Numbered from the stretch's first letter, positions 17,126 to 26,422 are shown. The stretch is DNA of 64,000 bases from an uncultured bacterium (GCA_937899715.1 CALCNX010000032.1:1-64000); one strand, 5' to 3'. Program-made: numbers and translations. The notes: a model not told the origin generated them from the sequence alone.

Positions 17126-18733
17126 ATGCACCGTCGCCTTGCCATAGCGCTTCTGGCGCTTGTTTGCAATAGTATTCTTGTATTTCCTATCGCTGCCCAA
17201 GAGCCTGTCACAACAGGCACGGCAACTACTTTTCCCTTGCTGCCCCAGCAGCAGCAAGTCTCCTTCGACTACAACGGCAAACTCATGCGCCTCACGTGGG
17301 AGTTTGAAAAGCAATTTGCCATTCTTCGTTCATATCCCTATCTCCACGAAGCACGGTTGTTTCAAGCAGGCGACACCGCCTTCACGCTGGAAGCCACACA
17401 TATCGTGGACGGCAAGGTAGAACGTGAACTCAAGCCGCTCACGATGCAGGAGGTCTCGCGTATCCGCTATGAAACATCCGATGCACTCAAGAGTTTCGCT
17501 ATGTGGGGCAATGAGGAGCGGACTGCCGTGTGGGAAGATTGGGCGCTGGGGACGGGGGTAAGTCTATGGGGCTTAGGGTTCGGTGCATTAACGGATTCTT
17601 ATTATACTCAATCAAGTTTACTTGCATCCTCAAGAGCGTGGTGGATTACGCCAATAGCAATAACAGGTAGCTATCTTTGGGCGGTAAATCAGCCTTGGTA
17701 TAATCGCGCCAGCGCTACTTTTTTTAGTAATGGTTTATGGCAGGGAACAGCACATGGCTGGGCTTTATCTTTTCTTTTTGCAGACCTCAAGTCTGCCAAT
17801 GCTGGCGATCTTTGGTTGACAAGTGTGATTTCGGGTGGTGTGGAAGCAGGCGTAATGACAGCTTTGGGGCATTTAATGAATACGAGTACTGCACAAGCAC
17901 ATCTTATCACATCATTTGGTTCAACGGGTTTATATATCAGTACTTTGGCGTTGGCTCTCGGATTGCCCCCAATTTCTTCAGTAAAAGAATTAGCAAGTTT
18001 CGGTAGCTCGGTCTTGGCGTGTTCGGCAGCCGGAATGTGGATTGGTGCGGAGGTTGGTAAATCACCTACATTAACAGGTGGTGACGCTATCGTTTTAACT
18101 ATACCTTCTAATGCTTTAAGTGCAACATCATTAGTATTTCTTAACTCTGTCCGATTTAGCAGCCCCACGCCAGTTATTGCGGGAATAAGTATTGGAACAA
18201 GTATAGGCGGACATTTTCTGGGAAGTCTTTTGGTACAGGAAAAGGATTTTTCCTTTTTGCAGGGACGGATTATCAATCTTGCCAGTGGTTTGGGCGGATT
18301 TCTACCCGGATATTTTTTGAATAATATTGCTATTCAGGCATCATTTAATGGTCAATCAGCTCAGGTTGAAACACTGCTACAAATCTCTGCTGTTGCCGGA
18401 GTTCTCGGCGGTATTGCCGGCTTCACCATTCCATATCTCATCTACGCCAAAGAAGCTGAAGAGCAACACCAACGCCGCCTCGCTGCCACAGGCGCACAGG
18501 CGTTCGCTCCCCGCACCATCCCGCACGAAGTAACGTGGTGGGAAAACCTTGCTGCTAATACCGATGTGCAATTCTCGCCGCTTGGTTTGCTGCCGTTAGT
18601 GAGTCCCGCAAGTGTTGCCGGGCTTGGTTTGGGTGCTATAAGCATGGGACTGCCGATAATGAGCATCCGCACCGTGCTTGGAAGCCCTGTTCCAAAGCCA
18701 ATTTCAGACAATGAACTCAACGAACAACAATAA
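17126..18733 (+). CDS. Exported protein of unknown family, upstream member of a tandem pair
   Basis: I do not recognise the family. The 535-residue protein has an N-terminal signal peptide (RRLAIALLALVCNSILVFP, cut after AAQ). A ~110-residue soluble head follows, and residues ~150-440 are a long run of Gly/Ala/Ser-rich hydrophobic segments. A C-terminal head contains SPLGLLPLVSP and SIRTVLGS. It aligns along its length with the gene immediately downstream: FDYNGKL with FDKDGKL, EARLFQ with DARLFQ, WAVNQPW with WAVSQPW, QEKDFSFLQGR with RDKDFTFDQGR. GAGGAG lies five bases before the ATG at 17126. An outer-membrane barrel or a multi-helix membrane domain are both conceivable. The middle part (about 17595-18420) looks more AT-rich than both ends. 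Confidence 0.75.
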   Translation: MHRRLAIALLALVCNSILVFPIAAQEPVTTGTATTFPLLPQQQQVSFDYNGKLMRLTWEFEKQFAILRSYPYLHEARLFQAGDTAFTLEATHIVDGKVERELKPLTMQEVSRIRYETSDALKSFAMWGNEERTAVWEDWALGTGVSLWGLGFGALTDSYYTQSSLLASSRAWWITPIAITGSYLWAVNQPWYNRASATFFSNGLWQGTAHGWALSFLFADLKSANAGDLWLTSVISGGVEAGVMTALGHLMNTSTAQAHLITSFGSTGLYISTLALALGLPPISSVKELASFGSSVLACSAAGMWIGAEVGKSPTLTGGDAIVLTIPSNALSATSLVFLNSVRFSSPTPVIAGISIGTSIGGHFLGSLLVQEKDFSFLQGRIINLASGLGGFLPGYFLNNIAIQASFNGQSAQVETLLQISAVAGVLGGIAGFTIPYLIYAKEAEEQHQRRLAATGAQAFAPRTIPHEVTWWENLAANTDVQFSPLGLLPLVSPASVAGLGLGAISMGLPIMSIRTVLGSPVPKPISDNELNEQQ

Positions 18734-18757
18734 CACTTTTCACTTTTTTCTGACGCT

Positions 18758-20476
18758 ATGAACATCACTCGCAATCTCGCTCTCCTGCTCGTCTGTCTGC
18801 TGTTTGGCAGCGTGGGCGTTATGTCTGCCCAGACGCAGACCACTCCGACGGCAGCCCCCGCAAAAACTTCCTCCGAAATCCAAGCACCGTTTGATAAGGA
18901 CGGCAAACTCTGGATTATCACCGAAGATATGGAGCGGCAATTCAATTTTTTTCCGAAATATCGGAATGTCATTGACGCACGGCTGTTCCAGCTGCCCGAC
19001 TCTTCGTTTGTGCTGGAACTGACGCAGCTTTTGGGCAGCACACCTGAAAATACACGTATTCGTTTATCGCTTGCCGATTTGGTTGATTTGCGTACTACCG
19101 TCAGCAATGCGCTTCAGCGCGGACAGATGTCGCAGCCGCAGAACGGTTTTCCGCAAGGCGGTTCTTCGCAGGGCGGGTTCCCAGGTGGTTTTGCGCGACC
19201 ACTGGATGAGCGGAATCTGGGCGATTGGGAAAAAACGACAATCGTTATTAGTGCCACAACGCTGGGCTTGTCGTATGGAATTCTTGCGGATGCCTTTTCG
19301 TTTTCAAGCGGTGCAAGCAATCCGTCCTTTGCTCCCAACATCGGCGTAACAACAATTGCCGCGCCGTTAGCCTTTGGCGGTGGTGCGATTTGGGCAGTTT
19401 CGCAGCCGTGGTTCACGCGCTCATCAGCACAAATGCTCACCAACGGCATTACGGCAGGCTTTTTTCATGGAATCGCTGGATACCTTGCCGTAGCTGACCA
19501 GCAGCAAATCGAAGGACGTGCTCTCGGTATTTCCGGCATCGTGGGAAGTCTTATAGAATCAGGATTTACGCTCCGTCTGCCGGAAGCGCTGAATCTCAAT
19601 TTCGGTCAAACCTCCATCCTGACTAACATGGGCAGCAGCACAATTTTTACCGGAGCGCTGGCTGCGGTGGCGCTTGGAGCGTTTAATGTTGATACGCAGG
19701 GCAATCTTAGCCCCAATGCGTTGCGTCTGACAGCTGCCGCATCACTGCTGGGGTCGGCGGGTGGATATTTCTTGGGGTATCGAATTGGGCAAAGCCAAAA
19801 TATCGCTCCAGGCGATGCGATTGTCTTTGAGAACCCTGCGGGATTTGTGAGCCTGATACCGCTTTCGATTGGTCTGACTTCGCTGCAAAGCCAGCAAACA
19901 CTGCCTGATTTTCGCTTACTTTCGGGCTTGACCGTCGGCGCACAAGCGCTTGGCTACGTGCTTGGCAATGAACTCATTCGTGATAAAGATTTCACCTTCG
20001 ACCAAGGGCGGCAAATCAATCAAGCGGCTTCGCTGGGTGCTACTGTTGGCTTGATACCGCTTTACGCAGTGCGTACAGGCGGTATTGCCCTCTATGCGCC
20101 GCTTCTGGCGGCGGTGGGCGGTGGGGTCGGCTTCACGATTGCATATCTGAACACCGCAAAACAAGCTGAACTCTTCGATAAAGCGCGTCGTGGAAGCACT
20201 GGTGCGAACTCGCTTCCGTCGGAAATAGTGCCTGATGGTGGGAGTACGACAAATTCGTGGTTGGAAAGCCTCGCTGTGCGCACGGCTCGCCACACAGACG
20301 TTCATTTCTCACCGCTCGGTTTGTTTGGGTTGGCACATCCTGCTCTGGGGCTTCTGGGCGGAACATCGCCGATAATTACTGTCCGCACACAACTTGGTGC
20401 GATTGAACGCGAAGAAACCGAGTGGCAACTCAGTGCAATCAAAACAGATATTCTCCGTTTGCAAGACAAGCAGTAA
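18758..20476 (+). CDS. Exported protein of unknown family, downstream member of a tandem pair
   Basis: This 572-residue paralogue of the preceding gene lies 24 bases downstream and is probably co-transcribed. The signal peptide covers about residues 1-24 (ending MSAQ). The soluble head includes FDKDGKLWIITEDMERQF and DARLFQLPDSSFVLELTQLL. A Gln/Gly/Phe-Pro-rich linker (about 128-150) is absent from its partner. Then come repeated Gly/Ala-rich hydrophobic stretches containing WAVSQPWFTRSSAQM and RDKDFTFDQGRQIN. The C-terminal head (TDVHFSPLGLFGLAHP, ITVRTQLGA) matches the partner and is followed by an extra charged tail. Function is unknown; the shared soluble heads at both ends suggest a membrane-embedded centre with periplasmic termini. 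Confidence 0.75.
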   Translation: MNITRNLALLLVCLLFGSVGVMSAQTQTTPTAAPAKTSSEIQAPFDKDGKLWIITEDMERQFNFFPKYRNVIDARLFQLPDSSFVLELTQLLGSTPENTRIRLSLADLVDLRTTVSNALQRGQMSQPQNGFPQGGSSQGGFPGGFARPLDERNLGDWEKTTIVISATTLGLSYGILADAFSFSSGASNPSFAPNIGVTTIAAPLAFGGGAIWAVSQPWFTRSSAQMLTNGITAGFFHGIAGYLAVADQQQIEGRALGISGIVGSLIESGFTLRLPEALNLNFGQTSILTNMGSSTIFTGALAAVALGAFNVDTQGNLSPNALRLTAAASLLGSAGGYFLGYRIGQSQNIAPGDAIVFENPAGFVSLIPLSIGLTSLQSQQTLPDFRLLSGLTVGAQALGYVLGNELIRDKDFTFDQGRQINQAASLGATVGLIPLYAVRTGGIALYAPLLAAVGGGVGFTIAYLNTAKQAELFDKARRGSTGANSLPSEIVPDGGSTTNSWLESLAVRTARHTDVHFSPLGLFGLAHPALGLLGGTSPIITVRTQLGAIEREETEWQLSAIKTDILRLQDKQ

Positions 20477-20505
20477 TCAGCTCTGCGATGACGATACAAA
20501 ACTGT

Positions 20506-20532
20506 AAAAGCCGTTCTTCGTGGACGGCTTTT
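20506..20532 (+). terminator. Rho-independent terminator after the tandem paralogues
   Basis: AAAAGCCGT-C / G-ACGGCTTTT with a TTCG-type loop, ending in TTTT-G. A short open frame running through it (20422-20664) is not credible as a gene. Confidence 0.75.
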
Positions 20533-20575
20533 GTGTTGTGCGCAGGAGTGTTTGTGCTACTTCTCAGTTTGATGT

Positions 20576-20605
20576 TTCGGTTATCACAGAGATTCGGTAT
20601 TTTTG
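20576..20605 (+). promoter_or_regulatory. Possible promoter of the Uma2 gene pair
   Basis: TTC (20576-20578), a 19-base gap and TATTTTTG (20598-20605). The -7 element is an exact TAnnTTTG match; the -33 element is imperfect. Confidence 0.4.
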
Positions 20606-20647
20606 CAGTTCAACCCGTTTTTCACTTGACTTCTCCAAGGCTTTGCT

Positions 20648-21217
20648 ATGACGACCACGCTTGACTATCCCGAAACACTCGCTCCGCCGCGCACACTGGC
20701 TGAGTATCTCGCTATGCCCACAGAACCACCATACTACGAATTTATCAACGGAGAAGCACATAGTATGCCATCACCAACATTTCTGCATCAGTATATTCTC
20801 AAACGCTTATTCTTGGCAATGGATAGGTTTGTTGAAAATAAAAAACTTGGTATCGTTATGTTTGCTCCGCTTGATGTGTATTTAAGCGATGAGGAATACT
20901 ACCAGCCCGATTTGCTCTACGTTTCCAACGAGCGCAAAAGTATTATCCATGAGCGTATCAAAGGCGCACCGGACTTGGTTGTGGAAGTGCTCTCGCCGTC
21001 CAACGGCTACAAGGACTTGACGCACAAAAAGCGGATGTATGAAGAGTTTGGTGTGCGGGAATACTGGATTATAGACCTTGAAGAGCACTTAGTGGAGATT
21101 CTGACGAATAGCGAGGCGGGCTTTCAAGTGTTCTCGAAAGCCTACGAGCGCGGTCAGGTACAATCGAAGGTTTTGAGCGGCTTTCAGGTAGATGTGGAAC
21201 AACTTTTTGCAGAGTAA
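20648..21217 (+). CDS. Uma2 family (DUF820) PD-(D/E)XK nuclease-fold protein
   Basis: This 189-residue member of the Uma2 family has a restriction-endonuclease-like fold. The family core is visible: YYEFINGEAHSMPSP near the N-terminus, QPDLLYVS (the PD motif), then PDLVVEVLSPSN supplying the E-x-K-like acidic residue. KKRMYEEFGVREYWIID follows. Family members are numerous in cyanobacteria and some Bacteroidota, and their biological role is still unclear; nuclease activity is predicted by fold. The ATG at 20648 follows a terminator and a possible promoter. A second Uma2 gene follows 22 bases later. Confidence 0.85.
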   Translation: MTTTLDYPETLAPPRTLAEYLAMPTEPPYYEFINGEAHSMPSPTFLHQYILKRLFLAMDRFVENKKLGIVMFAPLDVYLSDEEYYQPDLLYVSNERKSIIHERIKGAPDLVVEVLSPSNGYKDLTHKKRMYEEFGVREYWIIDLEEHLVEILTNSEAGFQVFSKAYERGQVQSKVLSGFQVDVEQLFAE

Positions 21218-21239
21218 CTTTGAAAACAATGGAGGCGTT

Positions 21240-21842
21240 ATGACCGAAGAAATGGATGTACTCGAACCTACACAGGTCAAGCCCAAAGCGCTGTACGAGG
21301 GCTTGCAGATGACCGTGAAGGACTTCCTTGATTGGAAGCCTGTGCAGGCTGATGGCTGGAAATATGAATGGGATAACGGCGAGCTTATTGCACACGAGGA
21401 AACGATGAACACCTACCAACTATTTATTTTTGACGCAATCATGCGGGCGTTTGTCAAAACGACTGAGTACGCTGATGGTTCTACGCTCATGCCGGAAGCT
21501 CGGTGCAGATTTGATGCACTCAAACGCGCCCGACAGCCCGACATTGCATACTTTACTCATGCACAAATGGCTCTGGGAGCTATTGGTGAACATCCCGTTC
21601 CCAGCTTTGTTATTGAGGTTATTTCCACCTTCGATAATGGCAATGAACTCGAACGAAAACTGGCGGACTATTTCGCCGTCGGTGTGCAAACTGTCTGGTA
21701 TGTCTATACTGAGCTTGAAATGGTGCGGGTTTATACCTCGCTGCGGCAAGGTATTTACTGCGCTGGAGAAGATATTTGCTCTGCTGCACCCGCGCTACCG
21801 AATTTCCAGATGAAAGCCGCAACCATTTTTGCAAAACCGTAA
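21240..21842 (+). CDS. Second Uma2-like nuclease-fold protein, divergent
   Basis: This 200-residue protein has the same fold as the preceding gene but is clearly diverged: KYEWDNGELIAHEETMN, RQPDIAYFTHAQM, PSFVIEVISTFDNGNELERKLADYFAVGVQTVWYV in pieces that match the Uma2 core order. The PD and EV-I/L-S residues are retained, while the usual KR-Y-E segment is replaced by ERKLADYF. The start at 21240 has GGAGG upstream and removes the overlap with the previous gene. Close spacing (22 bases) indicates co-transcription. A physiological role cannot be inferred. Confidence 0.78.
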   Translation: MTEEMDVLEPTQVKPKALYEGLQMTVKDFLDWKPVQADGWKYEWDNGELIAHEETMNTYQLFIFDAIMRAFVKTTEYADGSTLMPEARCRFDALKRARQPDIAYFTHAQMALGAIGEHPVPSFVIEVISTFDNGNELERKLADYFAVGVQTVWYVYTELEMVRVYTSLRQGIYCAGEDICSAAPALPNFQMKAATIFAKP

Positions 21843-21857
21843 AGATGGAGAAAGCTC

Positions 21858-22277
21858 GTGAATACTCGTGTTTTCAAATTGTACCTCCTCAAGGCGCTGG
21901 GCGTGGCATTGCTCATGGCTTCGGGTGCGGTGTTTCTGGTTCTTGCTGCGACGTTTACGTCAAGCAAAACCAAGCATCTGCGTAACGGAGACTGGGAATA
22001 TGCTATTGATACAGACAAATACTTCCCGGAACGCAATGAGTGGTTATGGCAGATGAAATTGCGTGTTCTTAAACGTGAGGGCTACGTATGCCTTCCCATG
22101 CGTTTGGCTCGAAGTAGCCATGAGCGGCATTACAGAGTTTGGCAAGACCAAACCATGCGCTACGCTATTGTTGCAGCCGAATCTAGTTCTCTTCTGCATA
22201 CAACATCTATTATCAATCAAGCAAAACAAGAATGTGATTCGCTTTCGAGAATTACCGACCTATACATCAGTCATTAA
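21858..22277 (+). CDS. Small single-span membrane protein, unknown function
   Basis: I do not recognise this 139-residue protein. One hydrophobic segment near the N-terminus (about residues 8-31, LYLLKALGVALLMASGAVFL) would anchor it in the inner membrane. The remaining ~105 residues are soluble, probably periplasmic, and carry a few Cys, Trp and Tyr. The start is a GTG at 21858 with GGAG seven bases upstream. It lies 15 bases after the second Uma2 gene and 33 bases before valS, so it is probably part of the Uma2 transcript. Confidence 0.6.
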   Translation: MNTRVFKLYLLKALGVALLMASGAVFLVLAATFTSSKTKHLRNGDWEYAIDTDKYFPERNEWLWQMKLRVLKREGYVCLPMRLARSSHERHYRVWQDQTMRYAIVAAESSSLLHTTSIINQAKQECDSLSRITDLYISH

Positions 22278-22310
22278 ATCATTCTCATTATTAAAGTTCA
22301 ACAATAACCA

Positions 22311-25109
22311 ATGACCAACGAACTACCCAAAGCATACTCTCCCACCGATACCGAACAAAAGTGGTATAAATACTGGATTGAGCGCAATCTTTTTGCTGCC
22401 TCCGATACTTCCTCAAAGCCCGCGTACAGCGTACTCATGCCACCCCCAAACGTAACGGGGATGCTGCATTTTGGGCATATTTTGAACCACACCATTCAAG
22501 ACATTTACATTCGCTGGAATCGCATGAAAGGCAAGGAATCGTGCTGGTTTCCGGGAACAGACCATGCCGGAATTGCGACCGAATCCAAAGTCGTGCAGCA
22601 GCTTCGCAAAGAAGGCGTAAAGCGTCAGGACTTGGGACGCGAGAAGTTTTTGGAGCGCGTCTGGCAGTGGAAAGAAGAATACGGCGGCATTATCTTTGAC
22701 CAGCTCCGTGCGCTTGGTAATTCCAGTGATTGGGCGCGAAACATCTTCACGATGGACGACCATTCCTACAAAGCCGTGCAGGAGGTCTTTATTCAGCTTT
22801 TCGATGAGGGTTTGATTTATCGCGGCAAGCGCATCATTAACTGGTCTCCACTGGCGCAGTCTGCCTTGTCCGATGAAGAAGTTCAGTGGCGCGAAGTGAA
22901 AGAATATATGTACACGCTGCGCTATACCTTTGAGGACGAGACGACGATTGAAATGCCGCGCACACTCATCGAAACCGCCGAAGATGGCACCACTACAAAG
23001 CGCACTACATCTGAGCAAGTGAACTATCTCGCCGTCGCCACAGCCCGCCCCGAAACGCTTTTTGGCGACGTGGCGGTGGCGGTGAATCCGAAGGATGAGC
23101 GGTATAAGCATCTCATCGGGAAGCGTGTTCGTGTACCGCTTTCAGGGCAGTTTGTACCGATTATTGCCGATGATTACGCCGACCCCGAATTTGGTACAGG
23201 CTGCGTGAAAATCACACCAGCGCACGACCCGAATGACTTTATGGTCGGAGAGCGTCATAGTTTGGCGCTTGTAAACACGATTAACCCCGACGGAACGCTG
23301 AATGAACTCACGGGCGAGTATCAAGGTGTGGAGCGCTTTGCGGCACGCAAGGCGATTGTGGAGAAATTGAAAGAATTAGATTTGGTTGAGGAAATCAAGG
23401 ATTACACGCACAACGTTGGCTATTCCGAGCGTGGCGGCGAACCGATTGAGCCGTATCTCAGCGACCAATGGTTTGTACAGATGAAGCCCCTTGCCGCGCC
23501 CGCACTGAAAGTCGTTCAGGATGGGCGTGTGAAGTTTTATCCCGAACATTGGGTAAAAACTTACGAACACTGGATGAACGGCATCAAGGACTGGTGCATA
23601 TCGCGTCAGTTGTGGTGGGGTATTCGCATTCCGGCGTACTACGCCGAAGATGGGCGCGTCGTGGCTGCTCGCACAGAAGCCGAGGCGCGGCAAAAGCTGG
23701 GCGTGAGCGCCGATACACCCTTGCGCCAAGAAGAAGACGTGTTTGACACGTGGTTTTCGTCGAACCTTTGGCCCCTTACCACAATGGGCTGGGACGGCAC
23801 TACCGCAACGGCAAGCACACCAACAATGCAAAAGTTTTTGCCAACGGACTTGCTTGTGACTGGTCCCGACATCATTTTCTTCTGGGTGGCGCGTATGATT
23901 ATGTTCAACCTCAAATTTCACGGCGAAGTACCGTTCAGGGACGTGTACTTTACAAGCATCATCCGTGATGCAAAAGGGCGCAAGCTCTCGAAGTCGCTTG
24001 GTAACTCGCCTGATCCGTTGCCGCTTATTGCAAAGTATGGGGCGGACGCAATGCGCTTCACAATGATAAATGCTGCACCGATTGGGCAGGATGTGCGCCT
24101 TCAAATCAACGACAAAACGGGTGATATTGAATCGCTCGAATTGGGGCGAAATTTTGCCAATAAAGTCTGGAATGCCGCACGCTTCCTGATGATGAAGCGC
24201 GAAGAAGCCTTTGCCGACCTCGACCCAATGCAGCGTGCGCTGTCCGCCAACATTCTCAAAGACGAGGCGCAGAGCCTTTCCGATAAATGGATTTTGGCGC
24301 GGTTCCATGCCACCATACGCGAAACGCAGCAACAGCTGGAGGCGTACAAGCTGCACGATTATGCCCGCACGATGTATCAATTCATCTGGAATGACTTTTG
24401 CGATTGGTACGTGGAAGTGGTCAAAATCCGCATGAATGCTTCATCGGATAAAAATTACAACCGGGCGCTCATTAATTTTGCCATCAATCTTTTCGACGGC
24501 GTTTTGCGTCTCTTGCATCCGATTATGCCGTTTGCAACGGAAGAAATCTGGCAAGCGCTCACGAAGCGCGACGACGGCGCAAGTATTTGCGTTGCGACCG
24601 TTCCGTCCGCGCCCGATGTGCCCGATGCGGCTACTTTAGAGAGTTTTGGTAAAGTACAGTATATCATTGAGCAAATACGCGCTCTTCGGGGCTTGATGAA
24701 CATTCAGCCCGCCGAAAAACTGCCCGTTACCATTTCCTGTATGAGCGATGAAATACGCGCTCTTGCGGATGACCAATCAGCAATCATCAAAGCGATGACA
24801 CGCGCTTCCGACCTTGTAATCGGTATTGGCGTGGTGAAGCCCGAAGGCAGCGTTTCGGCAGTTGCGCAGGGCGTGGAGATATTTTTGACTGTGAAGGGCG
24901 TGGTGGACTTTGCAGAGGAGCGTAAGCGTCTTGAAAAAGAGCTGACACGCTTGGAAGGCTTCGCAAAGTCCATCGAAACGAAACTTGCGAATGAAAAATT
25001 CGTCGCTAACGCTGCGCCGGAAATTGTCGAATATGAGCGCGAAAAACTGGCAAGTGCACAAGATTCGATGAAAAAGATTCAGGCGAATATTCAAGAATTG
25101 GCTCAATGA
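22311..25109 (+). CDS. valS: Valyl-tRNA synthetase
   Basis: This 932-residue class I synthetase charges tRNA-Val. The valine-type HIGH motif is HFGH (53-56) within PPPNVTGMLHFGH. The KMSKS equivalent is KLSKS (558-562), followed by LGNSPDPLPLI. The editing (CP1) domain has VATARPETLFGDVAVAVNP. The last ~70 residues (ERKRLEKELTRLEGF ...) form the C-terminal coiled-coil arm characteristic of ValRS. Length matches bacterial ValRS. No T-box or other leader regulation is apparent in the short upstream gap. Confidence 0.97.
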   Translation: MTNELPKAYSPTDTEQKWYKYWIERNLFAASDTSSKPAYSVLMPPPNVTGMLHFGHILNHTIQDIYIRWNRMKGKESCWFPGTDHAGIATESKVVQQLRKEGVKRQDLGREKFLERVWQWKEEYGGIIFDQLRALGNSSDWARNIFTMDDHSYKAVQEVFIQLFDEGLIYRGKRIINWSPLAQSALSDEEVQWREVKEYMYTLRYTFEDETTIEMPRTLIETAEDGTTTKRTTSEQVNYLAVATARPETLFGDVAVAVNPKDERYKHLIGKRVRVPLSGQFVPIIADDYADPEFGTGCVKITPAHDPNDFMVGERHSLALVNTINPDGTLNELTGEYQGVERFAARKAIVEKLKELDLVEEIKDYTHNVGYSERGGEPIEPYLSDQWFVQMKPLAAPALKVVQDGRVKFYPEHWVKTYEHWMNGIKDWCISRQLWWGIRIPAYYAEDGRVVAARTEAEARQKLGVSADTPLRQEEDVFDTWFSSNLWPLTTMGWDGTTATASTPTMQKFLPTDLLVTGPDIIFFWVARMIMFNLKFHGEVPFRDVYFTSIIRDAKGRKLSKSLGNSPDPLPLIAKYGADAMRFTMINAAPIGQDVRLQINDKTGDIESLELGRNFANKVWNAARFLMMKREEAFADLDPMQRALSANILKDEAQSLSDKWILARFHATIRETQQQLEAYKLHDYARTMYQFIWNDFCDWYVEVVKIRMNASSDKNYNRALINFAINLFDGVLRLLHPIMPFATEEIWQALTKRDDGASICVATVPSAPDVPDAATLESFGKVQYIIEQIRALRGLMNIQPAEKLPVTISCMSDEIRALADDQSAIIKAMTRASDLVIGIGVVKPEGSVSAVAQGVEIFLTVKGVVDFAEERKRLEKELTRLEGFAKSIETKLANEKFVANAAPEIVEYEREKLASAQDSMKKIQANIQELAQ

Positions 25110-25181
25110 AGAAGGTTGCTGCCAATAATGTGACTTTTTGCCGTTGTATGCCTCTTCCTTATCCATCACCTATTTTATTGA

Positions 25182-25784
25182 ATGACCGCAATGCAATCAA
25201 CATCATGGTACTACGGCAGAACCCGCTTCCTTGGCGGGTTTTGTCTCTTCTTTTTTGCCGCTCTCTGCCTAAGCGCAAATCTCGTAGCACAAGCCTCAAA
25301 ACCAACTGCCGGAAAATCAGGAGTCAGCAAGAAAGCCGCAAAGCCGCTTGTCGAGGTTATCACCTTCGACCGTCTGCAAGCACTGATGCAGCCGAACCCT
25401 GATACGGTGCGGGTCATCAATTTCTGGGCGACAACCTGCCGTCCGTGTATCGAAGAAATGCCGTCCTTTGACCGTCTTCACCGTGAATACTCCTTGTCGA
25501 AAGATGGGCAAAAAACTGTACAGGTTCTCTTTGTGAGTCTTGATTTCAAAAGAGATATTGACACGAAAGTTGTTCCTTTTGTGAAAAAGCGTGGTATTGC
25601 GGCTCCCGTTGTTTTTTTGGGACCACCTAAAAGTGCTGAGATTGACGGCGTGGATGCATCATGGTCTGGTTCAATGCCCGCAACGTTGATTATTGGAGCA
25701 AAAGCGGGGCAGAGGGCATTTTATGAAAAAAAATTGGAATATGAGGAGCTGAAAGATTTTGTTAAGACATATTTATTTCCGTAG
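25182..25784 (+). CDS. TlpA-like periplasmic thioredoxin-fold protein
   Basis: This 200-residue protein has an N-terminal hydrophobic export signal or anchor (about residues 15-37, ending in Leu-Val-Ala-Gln). A TlpA/ResA-type thioredoxin domain follows, with the active site C86-R-P-C89 in FWATTCRPCIEEMPSF. The cis-Pro region is SMPATLII. It probably acts as a periplasmic disulfide reductase, as in cytochrome c maturation or T9SS-client folding. Start at 25182 is assumed; an ATG nine bases later is equally possible. A second thioredoxin-fold gene follows after 38 bases. Confidence 0.8.
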   Translation: MTAMQSTSWYYGRTRFLGGFCLFFFAALCLSANLVAQASKPTAGKSGVSKKAAKPLVEVITFDRLQALMQPNPDTVRVINFWATTCRPCIEEMPSFDRLHREYSLSKDGQKTVQVLFVSLDFKRDIDTKVVPFVKKRGIAAPVVFLGPPKSAEIDGVDASWSGSMPATLIIGAKAGQRAFYEKKLEYEELKDFVKTYLFP

Positions 25785-25822
25785 TTTAGTAGTCTTTTTT
25801 GTCAAACCCATCTTTTACAATA

Positions 25823-26422
25823 ATGAAAAATATTCTCTTTGCCGTACTGCTGTGCGTCGCCTCGTCGCTCTATGCTGCCGATGGTTACAAGGTCGGAGAT
25901 GTTGCCCGCGACTTTACCTTGAAAAATGTGGACGGGAAAATGGTGTCACTTGCCAGCTATCCCGATGCAAAGGGTGTGATTGTGGTTTTTACCTGTAATC
26001 ACTGCCCCTACGCTAAAGCATATGAAAGCCGCGTTATCGGGCTGCATAAAGCGTTTGCATCAAAAGGGTACCCTGTGGTAGCGATTAACCCAAACGACCC
26101 TGCCGCTTATCCGGAAGATTCTTTTGAGAATATGGCAAAACGGGCGAAAGAAAAATCCTACCCCTTTGCATATGTGTTTGATGAAACCCAAGACATTGCC
26201 AAAAGCTATGGTGCTACGCGCACGCCGCACATTTTCTTGCTGAAGAAAAATGCCGACAAGTATGAAGTCGCGTACATTGGTGCTATTGACGACAATAGCG
26301 AAAGTGCCGACGCGGTCAAAGAAAAATATGTCGAGCAGGCAATTGCCGCCCTCGTATCAGGTAAAGCACCCACTGTGTCCACGACGAAAGCTGTTGGCTG
26401 TGGTATCAAATGGAAGAAATAA
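25823..26422 (+). CDS. Exported redoxin (AhpC/TSA-like) with CNHC motif
   Basis: This 199-residue thioredoxin-superfamily protein has a cleavable signal peptide (KNILFAVLLCVASSLYAA). The fold begins GYKVGDVARDFTLKNVDGK, typical of peroxiredoxin-like redoxins, and the active-site motif is C58-N-H-C61 in FTCNHCPYAKAYESR. ATRTPHIFLL contains the cis-Pro. Proteins with this CNHCP signature are widespread but poorly characterised. Periplasmic thiol chemistry is inferred. The ATG at 25823 starts the signal peptide directly; the TTG at 25799 is rejected. Confidence 0.82.
   Translation: MKNILFAVLLCVASSLYAADGYKVGDVARDFTLKNVDGKMVSLASYPDAKGVIVVFTCNHCPYAKAYESRVIGLHKAFASKGYPVVAINPNDPAAYPEDSFENMAKRAKEKSYPFAYVFDETQDIAKSYGATRTPHIFLLKKNADKYEVAYIGAIDDNSESADAVKEKYVEQAIAALVSGKAPTVSTTKAVGCGIKWKK

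Noticed and set aside
20422..20664. 80-codon open frame with a hydrophobic segment between the tandem paralogues and the Uma2 gene
   Set aside because: It overlaps the end of the paralogue and runs through a clear terminator hairpin and a possible promoter.
23376..24380. 334-codon minus-strand open frame
   Set aside because: Antisense to the core of valS; His/Arg/Cys-rich shadow translation.
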